DNA from: UBA1141 sp963665155
Lineage (GTDB): Bacteria; Chloroflexota; Dehalococcoidia; Lucifugimonadales; UBA3495
DNA length: 64,000 nt
Assembly (NCBI GenBank): GCA_963665155.2
Contig: CAXXFI010000002.1
Location: 930,001 to 994,000, forward strand
Reading direction: 5' to 3'
Both the position numbers and the translations under genes were made by a program. Shown piece by piece: positions 54,314-63,130 of the stretch. Below the pieces are notes generated by a model that was not told the DNA's origin, did no database searches, and saw only the letters and a list, made by a program, of their open reading frames with translations. Numbering within the stretch: the stretch's first letter is position 1; each line of letters opens with the position of its first letter.

Positions 54314-56296
54314 ATTCCCTCGTAAAAACCCCTCGTCCTCCGGGGGCAATGGGAGGATAATGTGGGGAAAGGGCGTTGGGGCAGCGCCTGGCCGAGGGAG
54401 GGGAGGATGTTCCGAATACGAGACCCGCAAGAGAGCCTCTGGCAGTCCCAGTTCCTGGTGACGCCGAAGAAGGCTAAGCGTCTGGAGAGAAGTTGGGCCG
54501 AGGTTTTCCGAAACGAGGCGCTCCCCCTGATTGACGAGGAGCGCTTTGCTCCCATGTACTGCGTGGACAACGGCCGTCCCAACCGGGCGGTGCAGACCGT
54601 CCTCGGGGTCCACCTCCTCAAAGAGATGTTCAACCTCACCGACGATGAAGCTCTGGAACAACTAGAGTTCAACCTGCTCTGGCACCACGCCCTGCGGCTG
54701 GACATCGAGGAGACCCACCTGCCCCAGAAGACCCTCCACAACTTCCGAGTTCGCCTGATGCAGCACGACGGTGGCCGGCTGGCTTTCCAGGAGACCACGG
54801 ACCGGATCATCCAGGCGCTGGGCATACGCACCGGAAAGCAACGGCTGGACTCCACCCACATCATGAGCAACATCGCCACACTCACCCGGCTGGGCCTGTT
54901 CTGTGAGACGATGCGGTTGTTCCTGCGGGCCTTGCGCTGGGAGCACCCAGAGCTTCGCCCTGGGGTTCCGGAGGGCCTCCTAGGGCGCTATTTGAAGGAA
55001 GAAGACGAGGCGACCCACTACGAGGACGCCCGACGCCCGGGGGAGGGTCGGCGACGCCTTTCGGTCTGTGCCCGGGACCTCTACCGGCTGGTGGACCGGT
55101 TCCATGGCACGACTGCTGCCCAGCTGGAGGAGTACCGGCTGCTGGAGCGGCTGCTGCGGGAGCAGTGCCATGTGGGCAAACACCGGGACGGGCGCCCCAG
55201 GGACGATGACGACGATGCTGGGGAATGCAAGGTGCCCGTGGCCTTGAAGGACCCGAAGCAGGTGTCCGCCGACTCGCTGCAATCGCCCCACGACCCGGAT
55301 GTGACCTACAGCGGCCACAAGGGGAAGGGGTACGAGGTGCAGGTGGCGGAGACCTGCCACGAGGAGAACGCCACCCAGCTCATCACCCACGTGGAGGTGA
55401 CCCCCTCGAGTGGGAGCGACACCGACGTGAGCGTGCCGGTCGTTGACGGGCTCGCGGAGCGGAAGGTCCGACCGGACGAGCTCTTCGCCGACACGGCGTA
55501 TGGGTCGGGCCGCAATGCCTTCGAAGCCTCGCGCCGGGGAACGGAACTGGTGAGCCCGGTGGCGGGGTCGGCGCCGGGGAACTCGCACGAAGGAGAGGGT
55601 GACGGACCACCGCCGCTCACCGCCGCGGACTTTCAGATCGACGTCACAGGGGAGCAGGCCACGGTGTGCCCCGCCGGCCACCCGTCCATCGAGGAGCACG
55701 AGTTGGAGGATGCGCCGGAGCGGGTAGAGGTCCACTTTGCCAGGACAACATGCGAGCCCTGCCCCTTGCGGTCCCGTTGCCCAGTGAAGCTGGACCGGCG
55801 TGCGGGGGCCTACGTCCTCAAGGCGGACCTGGTGAAGGTGAACATCGAGCGGCGCCGGAGGGCCGAGGCCACCGAGGAGTGGCGCAAGCGGTATGCCATA
55901 AGGGCTGGTATCGAGGGAACGAACTCCGAGCTGAAGCGCGCCCACGGGCTTGGGCGCTTGCGGGTGCGAGGGGGCCGTCGGGTGCGGCTTGCCGTCTACC
56001 TGAAGGCGTTGGCGTGCAACTTCAAGCGGATGGTCCATGCACGCCTGGTGGAGATGGAGAACACGGCTCAGCGGGCGGTCGGGACGGTACCTGCGGTCAC
56101 GGCCGCATGAGGGCGCCGCTCCACAGCTTCCACCGGGTGCCCTGAGCCACGGAAGGGGTAGCGCAACGGGATCACGCTTGTCCTGAGCGCGGCAGATGGT
56201 GCGGTGAGGCCAGCAGCCGGCATCCCGTGGCCTCCTCCCTTCCAGGCCCCTTCGCACGCCAGGGTTCATCTCAAACAGGCCTTTTTGCGAGGGAAT
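54314..56296. mobile_element. IS1182-type insertion sequence with 8-bp direct repeat
   Basis: 1983 bp between two copies of CAAACTTG (54306-54313 and 56297-56304). The ends are inverted: ATTCCCTCGTAAAAA on the left, complement of TTTTTGCGAGGGAAT on the right. Removing the element and one 8-mer restores the epimerase frame exactly (...SPSKANLSALDPEPKP...). The insertion is therefore clean and probably recent. Confidence 0.88.
54407..56110 (+). CDS. IS1182-family transposase
   Basis: 567 aa from ATG 54407, chosen for the RBS GGGAGGGGAGG; an upstream GTG is possible. The N-terminal DUF772-like part has FRNEALPLIDEERFAPMYC. The catalytic core has LDSTHIMSNIATLTR (first D), LFADTAYGSGRNAFEA (second D) and RAGIEGTNSELKRAHGLGRL (E), and ends with YLKALACNFKRMV. 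A Cys cluster (CEPCPLRSRC) lies in the insertion domain. Intact and probably active. Very GC-rich compared with its surroundings, which fits recent arrival. Confidence 0.9.
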   Translation: MFRIRDPQESLWQSQFLVTPKKAKRLERSWAEVFRNEALPLIDEERFAPMYCVDNGRPNRAVQTVLGVHLLKEMFNLTDDEALEQLEFNLLWHHALRLDIEETHLPQKTLHNFRVRLMQHDGGRLAFQETTDRIIQALGIRTGKQRLDSTHIMSNIATLTRLGLFCETMRLFLRALRWEHPELRPGVPEGLLGRYLKEEDEATHYEDARRPGEGRRRLSVCARDLYRLVDRFHGTTAAQLEEYRLLERLLREQCHVGKHRDGRPRDDDDDAGECKVPVALKDPKQVSADSLQSPHDPDVTYSGHKGKGYEVQVAETCHEENATQLITHVEVTPSSGSDTDVSVPVVDGLAERKVRPDELFADTAYGSGRNAFEASRRGTELVSPVAGSAPGNSHEGEGDGPPPLTAADFQIDVTGEQATVCPAGHPSIEEHELEDAPERVEVHFARTTCEPCPLRSRCPVKLDRRAGAYVLKADLVKVNIERRRRAEATEEWRKRYAIRAGIEGTNSELKRAHGLGRLRVRGGRRVRLAVYLKALACNFKRMVHARLVEMENTAQRAVGTVPAVTAA

Positions 56297-56304
56297 CAAA
56301 CTTG

Positions 56305-56436
56305 TCAGCGTTGGACCCGGAGCCTAAGCCGGACATGCTAGGGTTGGATTGTACGTGGACCACTGAGCAAATTGGGTTCCACGGCTCCACAGTCCTTGCT
56401 GGGCTGGAAGAAATGCTAGCTTGCAAGGCGCAATGA
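56305..56436 (+). pseudogene. Epimerase / RmlD-like gene, 3' part after IS1182-type element
   Basis: SALDPEPKPDMLGLDCTWTT then EQIGFHGSTVLAGLEEMLA is the normal end of an RmlD-like protein. It is in frame with 53525-54313 once the element and one CAAACTTG copy are removed. It stops at TGA 56434-56436. Restored length is about 306 aa. Confidence 0.88.
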
Positions 56437-56629
56437 CCAAGATCGTCCACCAACTCGTGCCAGGCGTCGAGGACGGTTTCGCCGTCGGGTAGCTGCCAAC
56501 CGATTCAAACTTTTGGTGTCGCCCACCATCGGGGACCACAGGCAAGATTGCTGCCTTAAGAGTAGTCGAAAGTGTCTCCACCAAGTAGCGCCGCATTTCT
56601 ACGATTGCTCAACCCAGGAATTGCTCTGG

Positions 56630-58279
56630 CTAATCTGCCGATGCCGCCTTTTCTCGACTCCCAGAATCGAGGATGAACCCCTCGTATCCGTTTTCCGCGA
56701 CCTCGTTGCACTTTTTTCGGTAGTTCCCAAGGCCGCCAGCGTAGGGCATGAACACACGGGGTTTCCCTGGAATGTTCGCTCCCAGGTACCACGAGTTCGC
56801 CAGCATATACATTGTTGGTTCGGCGACCTCATTCACGTGGGACACCCAAGCGACCTCCGCATCGGGATCCGCTTCGGCTGCCTTGATGTCGTGTTCCCGC
56901 ATGTGCTGGAGGAAGTCAGCGATCCACCCGATGTGCTGCTCGATGGACACGGGCATGTTGCTTAGGACGGAGGGGCTGCCAGGTCCCGTTATCATAAACA
57001 TGTTGGGGAATCCGGCTGCTTGTAGGCCAAGGTAAGTCTTCGGACCTTCGGACCACTTGTCTTTAAGCGACAAATCGTTTCTACCGCGGATATCCATCTT
57101 AAAGTAGGTGCCCGTCATCGCATCGAAACCGGTAGCGAAGACGATCATGTCGAACTCGTACTCTTCGTCCTCAGTCCGTATCCCCTTCGGCGTTATCTCC
57201 TGGATCGGCGAGTGGCGAATATCGACAAGCTTGACGTTCTCGCGGTTGTAGGCGTCGAAGTAATTGGTGTCTATGAGTGCCCGCTTCGAACCAAAGGGAT
57301 GGTCCGTAGGCAGAAGCTTTTCAGCAGTCTCCGGATCGTTCACCATTTCGCGGATCTTCTTCCGAACGAACTCGGAAATAGTGTCGTTTGCCCTTCTATC
57401 AGTGCTAACGTCCGTAAATGATTCAGCCAAGAACCTGATTCCGCCTTCCGCCCAACCGGCTTCGTATACTTCCAGACGCTCTGCTTCAGTGACCTCTAGA
57501 GCCGATCGCTGGTCACGGTCCACAGGAAACCCTCCCGCAGACCACCTTGCTTTCTCAAGGATTTCCTCGTAGTTCGGTTTTACAACTTCTTCGAGGAATT
57601 TGCGGTCTACCGTGGCGTGGCGCGCCGGGACGGTGTACTGGGGAGTCCGTTGGAACACGGTCACGTGCCCCGCCTGCGCGGCGATTACCGGAATCGATTG
57701 GACGCCGCTCGAACCCGTGCCGATGACGGCGACGCGCTTCCCAGCGAAATCCACTTTTTCGTGTGGCCAAGCGCCCGTGTGGTACCACTCGCCCTGGAAG
57801 GAGTCCAGCCCCTTTATTTCAGGAACATTGCTTGCTGAAATGCAGCCGATACCGGTGATCAAGAACTGGGCTGTGACACGGTCGCCTCGGTCTGTTTCGA
57901 TCTCCCATTGGTTGCGATCTTCCAGAAACTTGGCCGAGGTCACCCGAGTGCTGAACTGGATGTTACGGCGCAAGTCGAAACGGTCGGCGACATGATCGAG
58001 GTAGGACAATATCTCAGGCTGCTCCGGATACTTCCCACTCCAGTTCCAATCTTGAAGCAGTTCCTTCGAGAATGTGAAGCAATACATGTAACTCTCGGAG
58101 TCGCAACGTGCTCCCGGATATCTGTTCCAATACCAGGTTCCGCCTACGCCGTCGCCCGCCTCGTACACTTGGACCGACATGCCATGTTCCTCTCGCAGTC
58201 GCCGGAGCATGCCCAATCCTGCGAAGCCAGCTCCAATTACCACCGCATCGAAGTCCGGGGATTTTCCTGAGTTAACCAT
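56630..58279 (-). CDS. Flavin-containing monooxygenase, Baeyer-Villiger type
   Basis: 549 aa. FAD site DAVVIGAGFAGLGMLRRLR, the motif VYEAGDGVGGTWYWNRYPGA, and the BVMO fingerprint FQGEWYHTGAWPHE (FxGxxxHxxxWP). NADPH site KRVAVIGTGSSGVQSIPVI. Later FATGFDAMTGTYFKMDIRGR. All type I BVMO features are present and in order. It inserts oxygen next to a ketone to give an ester or lactone, using FAD and NADPH in the cytoplasm. The esterase 75 bp upstream on the same strand could cleave the product. RBS GGAGGAC. Confidence 0.93.
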   Translation of the reverse strand: MVNSGKSPDFDAVVIGAGFAGLGMLRRLREEHGMSVQVYEAGDGVGGTWYWNRYPGARCDSESYMYCFTFSKELLQDWNWSGKYPEQPEILSYLDHVADRFDLRRNIQFSTRVTSAKFLEDRNQWEIETDRGDRVTAQFLITGIGCISASNVPEIKGLDSFQGEWYHTGAWPHEKVDFAGKRVAVIGTGSSGVQSIPVIAAQAGHVTVFQRTPQYTVPARHATVDRKFLEEVVKPNYEEILEKARWSAGGFPVDRDQRSALEVTEAERLEVYEAGWAEGGIRFLAESFTDVSTDRRANDTISEFVRKKIREMVNDPETAEKLLPTDHPFGSKRALIDTNYFDAYNRENVKLVDIRHSPIQEITPKGIRTEDEEYEFDMIVFATGFDAMTGTYFKMDIRGRNDLSLKDKWSEGPKTYLGLQAAGFPNMFMITGPGSPSVLSNMPVSIEQHIGWIADFLQHMREHDIKAAEADPDAEVAWVSHVNEVAEPTMYMLANSWYLGANIPGKPRVFMPYAGGLGNYRKKCNEVAENGYEGFILDSGSREKAASAD

Positions 58280-58304
58280 ATTGTCCTCCGGGCGCTTCTT
58301 TTAT

Positions 58305-58336
58305 TGATTACAGGGACTTGTGATTACAGGGACTTG
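58305..58336. repeat. Tandem duplication, 16 bp x 2
   Basis: Two adjacent copies of TGATTACAGGGACTTG between the esterase and BVMO genes. Confidence 0.85.
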
Positions 58337-58354
58337 CCGGGGAATTAGCTCATG

Positions 58355-59305
58355 TTATGGTGCTGATTGCCGCTTGCGCGTTCTCACGATACACGCCTTT
58401 ACTGCCTTTACAACCTGTTGGAAACCTAGCTCACTACCCGGCAGCATTAGTAGGGTAAAGAAACCATGCAATTGGCCGGGATATCTCTGGAGGTCAGTCG
58501 GCACGTTAGCTTCCCGTAGACGCGCCGCATAGGCCTCGCCCTCGTCCCGCAATACATCATTTTCCGCAGTAAGTATGACGGCTGGCGGAAGTCCTGAGAG
58601 ACTCTCGGCGTGCAACGGAGAGGCGTCCGACTCGGTGCGCCGAGAGAACTCTGGAAGGTAGTGGTCCCAGAACCACATCATCCCTTCGCGGGTCAACAAT
58701 AGGCGATTATTGGGATCGAGATATGAGGGGCGGTCAAAATCGCCGTCGGTTACCGGATAAATGAGCACTTGCAATGCTATCGACGGTCCGCTGCGGTCCC
58801 GAGCGCGTAAGGCAACCACCGCAGCAAGGTTTCCACCGGCACTGTCTCCAGCGACGATCAGTGGCACCTCTTGGCCTGCGATATCGATGATGTGATCGCC
58901 GACCCATTTCAGTCCCACATAGGCGTCATCCACTGCGGCCGGGTAGCGATGCTCCGGCGCAAGACGGTATGCCACCATGACGACTGCGCAAGATGTCCGC
59001 TCAGCAAGCTTACGTGCGAGCGTGTCATATTCGTCGATCGAACCTATAACCCATCCGCCTCCGTGGTAGTAGACCAGAACGCCGATTGGGTTCTGGATGG
59101 GAATGAGTATCCGGAGTCTGGCTTGACCGTCCGGCCCCTCGACGGTGCGCTCCTCCACACTTTGCATTGCTGGCGCAGGCCCGGCGAGTTCCGCCAGCAT
59201 AGACCCGAAGGCGCGTGCCTCATGGGGTGTGCATTCTTCTATTGGCTTTCCGTCGCCCTCACTAAATCGTTCAAGTAACCGGGTAGTCGCAGAGTCAAGA
59301 GCCAT
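58355..59305 (-). CDS. HSL-family alpha/beta hydrolase (esterase)
   Basis: 316 aa from ATG 59305 (RBS AGGAG), preferred over an upstream start. Hormone-sensitive-lipase family: oxyanion motif VYYHGGGWVIGS (HGGG), VAYRLAPEHRYPAAVDD, nucleophile elbow VAGDSAGGNLAAVVA, acid in TAENDVLRDEG and His in GQLHGFFTL. Hydrolyses short-chain esters. Upstream of the BVMO in the same direction, so the pair can turn a ketone into an alcohol and an acid. Confidence 0.92.
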   Translation of the reverse strand: MALDSATTRLLERFSEGDGKPIEECTPHEARAFGSMLAELAGPAPAMQSVEERTVEGPDGQARLRILIPIQNPIGVLVYYHGGGWVIGSIDEYDTLARKLAERTSCAVVMVAYRLAPEHRYPAAVDDAYVGLKWVGDHIIDIAGQEVPLIVAGDSAGGNLAAVVALRARDRSGPSIALQVLIYPVTDGDFDRPSYLDPNNRLLLTREGMMWFWDHYLPEFSRRTESDASPLHAESLSGLPPAVILTAENDVLRDEGEAYAARLREANVPTDLQRYPGQLHGFFTLLMLPGSELGFQQVVKAVKACIVRTRKRQSAP

Positions 59306-59984
59306 AGGTGCTCCTAGATGCAAATGCGTGGCATTGCCAAGCAATCGAATCATAGCACAACCGGCGGGAAACTCGGACTCGCCGTGTCAGAACGCCGGAC
59401 TAACAAGTGCTATCAATCACCGGTACCAAGGCTCAGGTGCACCCTGGCTGTTGAAGCATTGGCGCAAGATAATACGGGAGCACTGATCTCTCGTTGTCGC
59501 CGTCAACAAATCCCCATCGCCACCCGCGGATGTAGCCGTGGTTGGAGGTGCGGGCAATCCATCCCAATAGACAAGGAATCCCCACTGCGCTAACATTCTG
59601 CCATGGGGAGCGAACGGTCTCAGGGTCGGATTAAATCATCTCTTGTATGGCAACAAAGGAACAGTTACTCAAGTGGATCGGGGAATTGTTTGCGGTCGCA
59701 CTTGAGCCGTGTCGGCCAGCGACCTGAAGTACCCATTTAGCTTAGCTTTCTTGGCTACCGCATAGCGTGCTGAAGAGAATTCATAATAGCCATCTACCCG
59801 ACGGGTCCAAACTCAGAATTCCGAACCGGAACCGTCATCCTTGACACACGTTCTTGCGACTCGTGATCCCTCGTTGCTTTCAAAATTACAGGAATGAACC
59901 GGTATGTCCACGAGTCGGGAACCACAAAAATACTAACAAGATAAATCGCCACTTCAATACGACATGTGGCGAAGGAGAACACCA
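59306..59984. other. Intergenic, divergent esterase and LLM genes
   Basis: About 680 bp. Frames here are short and lack RBS or domains. The promoters of both flanking genes should be here. No clear operator found. Confidence 0.4.
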
Positions 59985-61130
59985 ATGCACTGCGGAGTTA
60001 TGGTAACTGGATACAATCAAGGAGACTGGGACCGTCTGCTGAAGGGAGACTATGACCGCCCGCCGATGGTCCCGGACGCCGAAAATATGGACAATACTCT
60101 TTACATGGGGGAGTTGGTCGAGCCCCTAGGTTTTGATTCGATTTGGGCGACTGAACACTATGGTTCCGCCTACTCGATGCAGCCGAACCCTTTGCAATAT
60201 TTGGCCTATTGGGCGGGCCGAACCAGCCGAGTAGATATGGGGACTGCGGTGATAGTCGCACCGTGGTGGAACCCGGTACGGCTAGCCCACGAGATATCCA
60301 TGCTCGACATCCTGTTGAAAGGCCGGCGTCTGCACCTCGGCATCGGTCGTGGAATCGCTCCCCACGAGTACGCTTCCCTCGGTTACCCGATAGAGCAATC
60401 GCACAAGTACTTCTACGATGTGATCAACGCCATCAAGGCCTCTGACGGCGCGGAGCGGTTCGAGTTCCACGGCGAGGTATACGATATACCGCCGACTAGT
60501 ATCCGGCCTCAGGCTCGCCATAAGGGCGAACTGACCAAGAATATCAAGGTGGCATTCACCACCGAGGCGTCAGCAAAACTGGCTGCTGAGAACGGTCTAG
60601 GGCAGATGTTTGTCGCTGGCGACGATGTCGAACAGATGATAGATAAGGTGCAAAGGTTCAACAAGATTCGGGCCGAACTAGGCCTACCGCCCGACCAGCC
60701 CACCACCCTGTTGTGGATGTACTGCGCCGAGACCGCGGAGGAAGCCGAAGAGGGATGGGTCTATTTTCACAATCAGCTCACCGCAGCCCAGCACCACTAC
60801 TTCGAGTGGAACAACCCGGGCTACGAAGGTATCGCTGGCTACGAGGAATACCTATTGCGCCAGAACGCAGATATCAGTACTGCAGATGCTGGCTTCGCCG
60901 CCCGCCGCGCGACCCAGCCCATCGGCACCCCGGACGAGATTATTCACCGGATCAAGACTCTGCAACAGACCATCAGCCTGGAAAAGGTCGTAATTCACAT
61001 GTTTTACGGTGGGATGCCCAGGGAGAAGGCCGAAAAAAGCCTCCGCCTTTTCGCCGAGAAGGTCCTCCCCCAGGTGCAGGCAATGCCCACTCCAGTCAAT
61101 CCCAGGTCCTTGGGTGAGCCTGTCATCTAA
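59985..61130 (+). CDS. LLM class flavin-dependent oxidoreductase
   Basis: 381 aa from ATG 59985 with AAGGAG 8 bp upstream; the earlier ATG (59964) has no RBS. Bacterial-luciferase-like TIM barrel: LVEPLGFDSIWATEHYGSAY, SRVDMGTAVIVAPWWNPVRL, ISMLDILLKGRRLHLGIGRG, NIKVAFTTEASAKLAAENGL and TPDEIIHRIKTLQQ. Uses FMNH2 or F420H2. Such enzymes attack C-S, C-H or heterocycle bonds. The adjacent ThDP pair and VOC gene suggest one catabolic unit. Related to the broken gene at 11763-12976. Confidence 0.92.
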   Translation: MHCGVMVTGYNQGDWDRLLKGDYDRPPMVPDAENMDNTLYMGELVEPLGFDSIWATEHYGSAYSMQPNPLQYLAYWAGRTSRVDMGTAVIVAPWWNPVRLAHEISMLDILLKGRRLHLGIGRGIAPHEYASLGYPIEQSHKYFYDVINAIKASDGAERFEFHGEVYDIPPTSIRPQARHKGELTKNIKVAFTTEASAKLAAENGLGQMFVAGDDVEQMIDKVQRFNKIRAELGLPPDQPTTLLWMYCAETAEEAEEGWVYFHNQLTAAQHHYFEWNNPGYEGIAGYEEYLLRQNADISTADAGFAARRATQPIGTPDEIIHRIKTLQQTISLEKVVIHMFYGGMPREKAEKSLRLFAEKVLPQVQAMPTPVNPRSLGEPVI

Positions 61131-61288
61131 GGCGCTGAGCTAAGAGCGGCCTGATCATATTATCACGCCTGTTTGGCAGCAGCCCCGGCGCAGCCACCGG
61201 CCCCAGGCGCAACGGCTTATGGTCGAAACACCGATTCCTTATTAACGTGCGCCATTTAGTTAATTAGGCTCCAGGGGAGGTAACTACG

Positions 61289-61804
61289 ATGACCCAAAAC
61301 CAGGCAGAGCTTAGTCCAGAGACTGTATTGGAGGAGCTAAAGAAAAACGGGGTTACACACGTCGTCTGGCTACCCGACAGCGAGACCAACTGGCTGTACA
61401 CGTTGATGGAAGCGGAACCGAGCCTGGACCTGATCGCCGTAAGCCGGGAAGGCCAGGCATTCTCCACCGCAGCGGGTCTTGCGGTGGGCGGGGCCAAGCC
61501 AGTTATTCTGGTACAGAACACCGGGTTGCAGGAATCAGGAGACTCCCTGCGTGGTTGGGCCATAGGCATGAACATCCCGGTTGTGTTGATGGTAGGGTAC
61601 CGGGGCTATACCCGCCATGGCGACAACTCCGACACCGCCGCTACTTTCACCGAACCATTCCTGAACGCCTATAACATCAAGTACTACCTGGTTGAGAACA
61701 ACGCCGACGCAGGCAGGATTACCCGAGCCTTCGAAGAAGCGGAGAAAGCCAGCCGCCCCGTGGCGGTTCTCGTCGGAGATGAGTTTCACGGTTTTAACCG
61801 CTGA
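61289..61804 (+). CDS. ThDP-dependent decarboxylase, alpha (Pyr) subunit, second copy
   Basis: 171 aa, strong RBS GGGGAGG. Same layout as 3165-3683: NGVTHVVWLPDSETNWLYTL, SREGQAFSTAAGLAVGG with catalytic Glu, VQNTGLQESGDSLRGWAI, MVGYRGYTRHG, ending DEFHGFNR. Differences such as Q for E after REG and TIP to WLP suggest a different substrate preference from the first copy. Pairs with 61906-62493. Confidence 0.8.
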   Translation: MTQNQAELSPETVLEELKKNGVTHVVWLPDSETNWLYTLMEAEPSLDLIAVSREGQAFSTAAGLAVGGAKPVILVQNTGLQESGDSLRGWAIGMNIPVVLMVGYRGYTRHGDNSDTAATFTEPFLNAYNIKYYLVENNADAGRITRAFEEAEKASRPVAVLVGDEFHGFNR

Positions 61805-61905
61805 TACTCTTGCCGGCCATATTGCAAATATGGCTGTGATGGTCGGTTATCGAACGTTCTCCAGCCATTGTTATGAATGGAATGTAATTCCTTAGGAGAC
61901 ACCGG

Positions 61906-62493
61906 ATGTTTCAAACAGAGGATATGCTAAAGGTCTTTGCCCGGTACCGGGGCGACTCAGTGGTTATTCCCGGGCGAGGTGGACGGCACTGGCACAACAT
62001 TAGCGACCAGCCGGAACGCGATGTGCCCCTAGGGGACCCGGCCATGGGAGGCCATGCTTCTTTTGGGCTGGGGCTGGCCCTGGCTCGGCCCAACGAAAAG
62101 GTGGTTCTCTTCGACTCGGAAGGCGACATTCTTATGAACTTGGGCGCTCTGCCTACCATCGCCGAGAAGAGCCCATCGAATTTCTACCACTTCATGTTGG
62201 ACAACGAGTGCTACGCCACCACCGGAGGCCAGCCGGTCCCCAACGCCAAAAACATTGCCTACGATGTAATAGCCAAAGGCTCTGGCTATCCCTCGACTTT
62301 CTCTTTCGACAATCTGGAGGACTTTACCAACAATATCGAGGCAATCCTGAGCATGCCGGGCCCGGTGTTTGTTGCCATGAAAGTCGTTCCGGAAGTGGAG
62401 AACGTGCCCATCGGCCAGAGAATCCGGTGGAACCCACGTAGCCGGGACACGGTGGTTAGTGATCTGCAAGGAGCTTTGGGACCGAGGAATTAG
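61906..62493 (+). CDS. ThDP-dependent decarboxylase, beta (PP) subunit, second copy
   Basis: 195 aa, RBS AGGAGA. VVIPGRGGRHWHNISDQPER, then LFDSEGDILMNLGALPTIAE and MLDNECYATTGGQPVPNAKN make the ThDP/Mg site, as in 3853-4443. It ends WNPRSRDTVVSDLQ. 101-bp gap to the alpha gene without the 14-bp repeats of the first locus. The two pairs are paralogues in two catabolic clusters about 58 kb apart. Confidence 0.8.
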   Translation: MFQTEDMLKVFARYRGDSVVIPGRGGRHWHNISDQPERDVPLGDPAMGGHASFGLGLALARPNEKVVLFDSEGDILMNLGALPTIAEKSPSNFYHFMLDNECYATTGGQPVPNAKNIAYDVIAKGSGYPSTFSFDNLEDFTNNIEAILSMPGPVFVAMKVVPEVENVPIGQRIRWNPRSRDTVVSDLQGALGPRN

Positions 62494-62527
62494 CTCGTTA
62501 ACAAATTTGTGCGCAACGAGGAGTTTC

Positions 62528-62917
62528 ATGACTGAAGACCATATACGGCTTAAATCTATCAACCATATCACCTACAACGTCAAAGATAAGGACAAGGCGC
62601 TCCGGTGGTACGAAGATATTTTGGGAATCAAGCAGATACCTAAGATGGTCAACGGAGACCACCTTTACTGGCTGCAGTTGCCCAGCGGGGCTATGGTCCA
62701 CATTATTGAAAACCCGGATGCTCCCTCTGCTCCGTCTCATCATACGGCTTTCGAGGTCGACGACATTGAGGCGGCTTGCGCTGCACTGATTGCCAAGGGA
62801 ATCGAGACCACGGATATTCAAACCCGAAATGACGGTCAACGAGCGTTCTATCTGAACGATTTGGACGGCAATCGGATTGAGATTTGCACCAAGTCCGGCT
62901 TCGGCGTCCTGGTTTAA
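62528..62917 (+). CDS. VOC family protein
   Basis: 129 aa from ATG 62528 (RBS GAGGAG); an in-frame upstream start lacks an RBS. Single VOC module pair: INHITYNVKDKDKALRWYED, then LPSGAMVHIIENPD, then HHTAFEVDDIEAACAALIAK and YLNDLDGNRIEIC. Candidate metal ligands: His of NHITY, His of HTAFEV and Glu of IEIC. Probably isomerase, lyase or dioxygenase; reaction unknown. Same strand as the decarboxylase pair, 35 bp downstream. Confidence 0.85.
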   Translation: MTEDHIRLKSINHITYNVKDKDKALRWYEDILGIKQIPKMVNGDHLYWLQLPSGAMVHIIENPDAPSAPSHHTAFEVDDIEAACAALIAKGIETTDIQTRNDGQRAFYLNDLDGNRIEICTKSGFGVLV

Positions 62918-63010
62918 CTACGGACCCAGCGACGACTTTCACGCAATCGCACTTTCACCGAATCGCGTTGACCGGAACAAATTGACATGTACAACTTGAA
63001 GGAGCACCCC

Positions 63011-63130
63011 ATGATATTCGGGGCAATAACCAATTCGTGGCGGCACCAGTTGGAATCAGTAGACCTGATGGAGCTAGTCGGGCAGGCTGAGCAAATTGGC
63101 GCCCGGCACATTGCACTGCGGCAAACTTGC
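63011..63130 (+). pseudogene. Sugar-phosphate isomerase-like TIM barrel, cut by transposase element
   Basis: ATG 63011 with AAGGAG upstream begins MIFGAITNSWRHQLESVDLM, then ELVGQAEQIGARHIALRQTC. This is the first 40 residues of an AP-endonuclease-2/xylose-isomerase-like barrel of normal size ~280 aa. The sequence then enters the element at about 63130. The rest of the gene is beyond the window or lost. Confidence 0.72.

Noticed and set aside
54980..56299. 439-codon open frame antisense to the IS1182-type transposase
   Set aside because: GC-rich sequence leaves antisense frames open; Pro/Arg/Gly composition and no domain.
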